Below are positions 6,152 to 6,770 of a DNA stretch of 6,770 nt, piece after piece. The notes under the pieces are model-generated. The model had not been told where the DNA came from, searched no databases, and saw only the letters and a program-made list of their open reading frames with translations. How positions within the stretch are numbered: position 1 is the stretch's first letter; each line of letters starts with the position of its first letter. Both the position numbers and the translations under genes were made by a program. This DNA is from Chloroflexota bacterium (GTDB lineage: Bacteria; Chloroflexota; Dehalococcoidia; UBA2247; RBG-13-53-26), in assembly GCA_017885485.1 (NCBI GenBank), contig JAFNFZ010000216.1, forward strand, positions 318 to 7,087, read 5' to 3'.

Positions 6152-6770
6152 ATGGCTCGATATACTGGACCATACTGTCGACTGTGCCGTCGTGTGGACG
6201 AGAAGCTGATGTTGAAAGGGGAGAGATGTGCGGGCCCCAAGTGTTCTATGGAGAGGAGGGCGGCGAGGGCCTCAGGTCGGCGACGCACCGGCCGGCCTCG
6301 CAAACTATCTGACTACGGTGTCCGACTTCGAGAGAAGCAGAAGGCGAGATATACCTATGGAGTTCTGGAAAAGCAGTTCCGCCGTCTTTTTGCCGAAGCT
6401 CAGAAATCCCCGGGAAAGACCGGGGAGTCGCTACTACAGTTGCTGGAAAGCCGTCTGGACAACGTGGCCTATCGAGCAGGCTTTGCTGAATCTCGAAATG
6501 GGGCGCGGCAGACGGTCCTTCATGGTCACGTGACAGTCAATGGGCGCAAGGTCAACATACCCTCGTTCTTGGTCAAGCCCGGTGATACTATCGCCTGGAG
6601 TGCGAGAAGCATGAACACGGAGCCCTATAAGAGCGCTCTGCAGGGAATCGAGTCGAAAGTGATTCCAAGTTGGCTGAATATAGACAAGAGCAATCTTTCT
6701 GGGCGAGTCTTGAGCCTTCCATTGGCTGGTGAAGTGGGCGCCAAGTTCGATGGGAAACTGGTAGTTGAAC
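6152..6770 (+). CDS. rpsD: 30S ribosomal protein S4, 3' end cut by window edge
   Basis: An open frame of 206 residues runs off the right edge with one spare base. S4 starts 30S assembly by binding the 16S five-way junction and often represses the alpha operon. The start is MARYTGPYCRLCRR. Zinc ligands C9, C12, C26 and C31 are all present. LSDYGVRLREKQKARYTYGV (52-71) and LEKQFRRLFAEA (72-83) follow. The S4 RNA-binding domain is at about 98-148, with RLDNVAYRAGFAESRNGARQ (101-120), HGHVTVNGRKVNIPS (124-138) and VKPGDTI (141-147). The last residues GKLVVE imply that only about four residues (the usual ending is like EYYSR) are missing. The loop at 36-46, normally near YPPGQHG, is AARASGRRRTG. 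AAGGAGG at 6134-6140, inside the end of rpsK, is a possible but distant Shine-Dalgarno. Confidence 0.96.
   Translation, partial: MARYTGPYCRLCRRVDEKLMLKGERCAGPKCSMERRAARASGRRRTGRPRKLSDYGVRLREKQKARYTYGVLEKQFRRLFAEAQKSPGKTGESLLQLLESRLDNVAYRAGFAESRNGARQTVLHGHVTVNGRKVNIPSFLVKPGDTIAWSARSMNTEPYKSALQGIESKVIPSWLNIDKSNLSGRVLSLPLAGEVGAKFDGKLVVE
6407..6426 (+). repeat. Perfect inverted repeat inside rpsD
   Basis: TCCCCGG at 6407-6413 pairs perfectly with CCGGGGA at 6420-6426 around a six-base loop, GAAAGA. It encodes SPGKTGE (residues 86-92), a linker before the S4 RNA-binding domain. There is no T-run after it, so it is not an intrinsic terminator. It may be a local mRNA hairpin or chance in a GC-rich linker. 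Confidence 0.5.

Noticed and set aside
6407..6426. Possible intrinsic terminator in rpsD
   Set aside because: The stem is perfect, but no T-run follows (the next bases are GTCGCTAC) and it lies in the middle of an intact gene.
6112..6533. Two open frames after rpsK (6112-6312 and 6228-6533)
   Set aside because: They are out-of-frame shadows of rpsD, which is recognised by its zinc motif and S4 domain in the frame starting at 6152.

Overview
This window is one uninterrupted plus-strand block of translation genes: the distal spc operon running into the alpha operon. The order is rpsH (3' end only), rplF, rplR, rpsE, rpmD, rplO, secY, adk, map, infA, rpmJ, rpsM, rpsK and rpsD (cut at the right edge). 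All 14 genes are on the + strand. Most gaps are 0 to 30 bases, three gene pairs overlap, and no stretch over 50 bases lacks a gene. I see no tRNA, rRNA, insertion sequence, CRISPR array or convincing terminator.

The organism is a bacterium with moderate GC content and free use of non-ATG starts (GTG for rplO, secY and rpsM; TTG for adk). The adk-map-infA-rpmJ insert between secY and rpsM is the arrangement common in Firmicutes, Actinobacteria and Chloroflexota. The wording of SecY, S5, L15 and S4 looks to me most like Chloroflexota, possibly Dehalococcoidia. That is recall-based inference, not a tested placement.

Region 1-2278 holds small- and large-subunit ribosomal proteins S8, L6, L18, S5, L30 and L15. 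Region 2259-4958 holds the SecY translocon channel, adenylate kinase and methionine aminopeptidase, which link ribosome production to protein export, nucleotide balance and N-terminal processing. Region 4979-6770 holds IF-1, L36, S13, S11 and S4; rpoA and rplQ would be expected next. Two genes are easy to miss: rpmJ (37 residues) and rpsD, which has no stop codon inside the window.

I found no undescribed system here. The points worth a second look are small departures from family norms: an L18 missing about a dozen residues near its N terminus, and an S4 whose usual YPPGQHG loop is replaced by an arginine-rich stretch. Both sit in otherwise intact reading frames.
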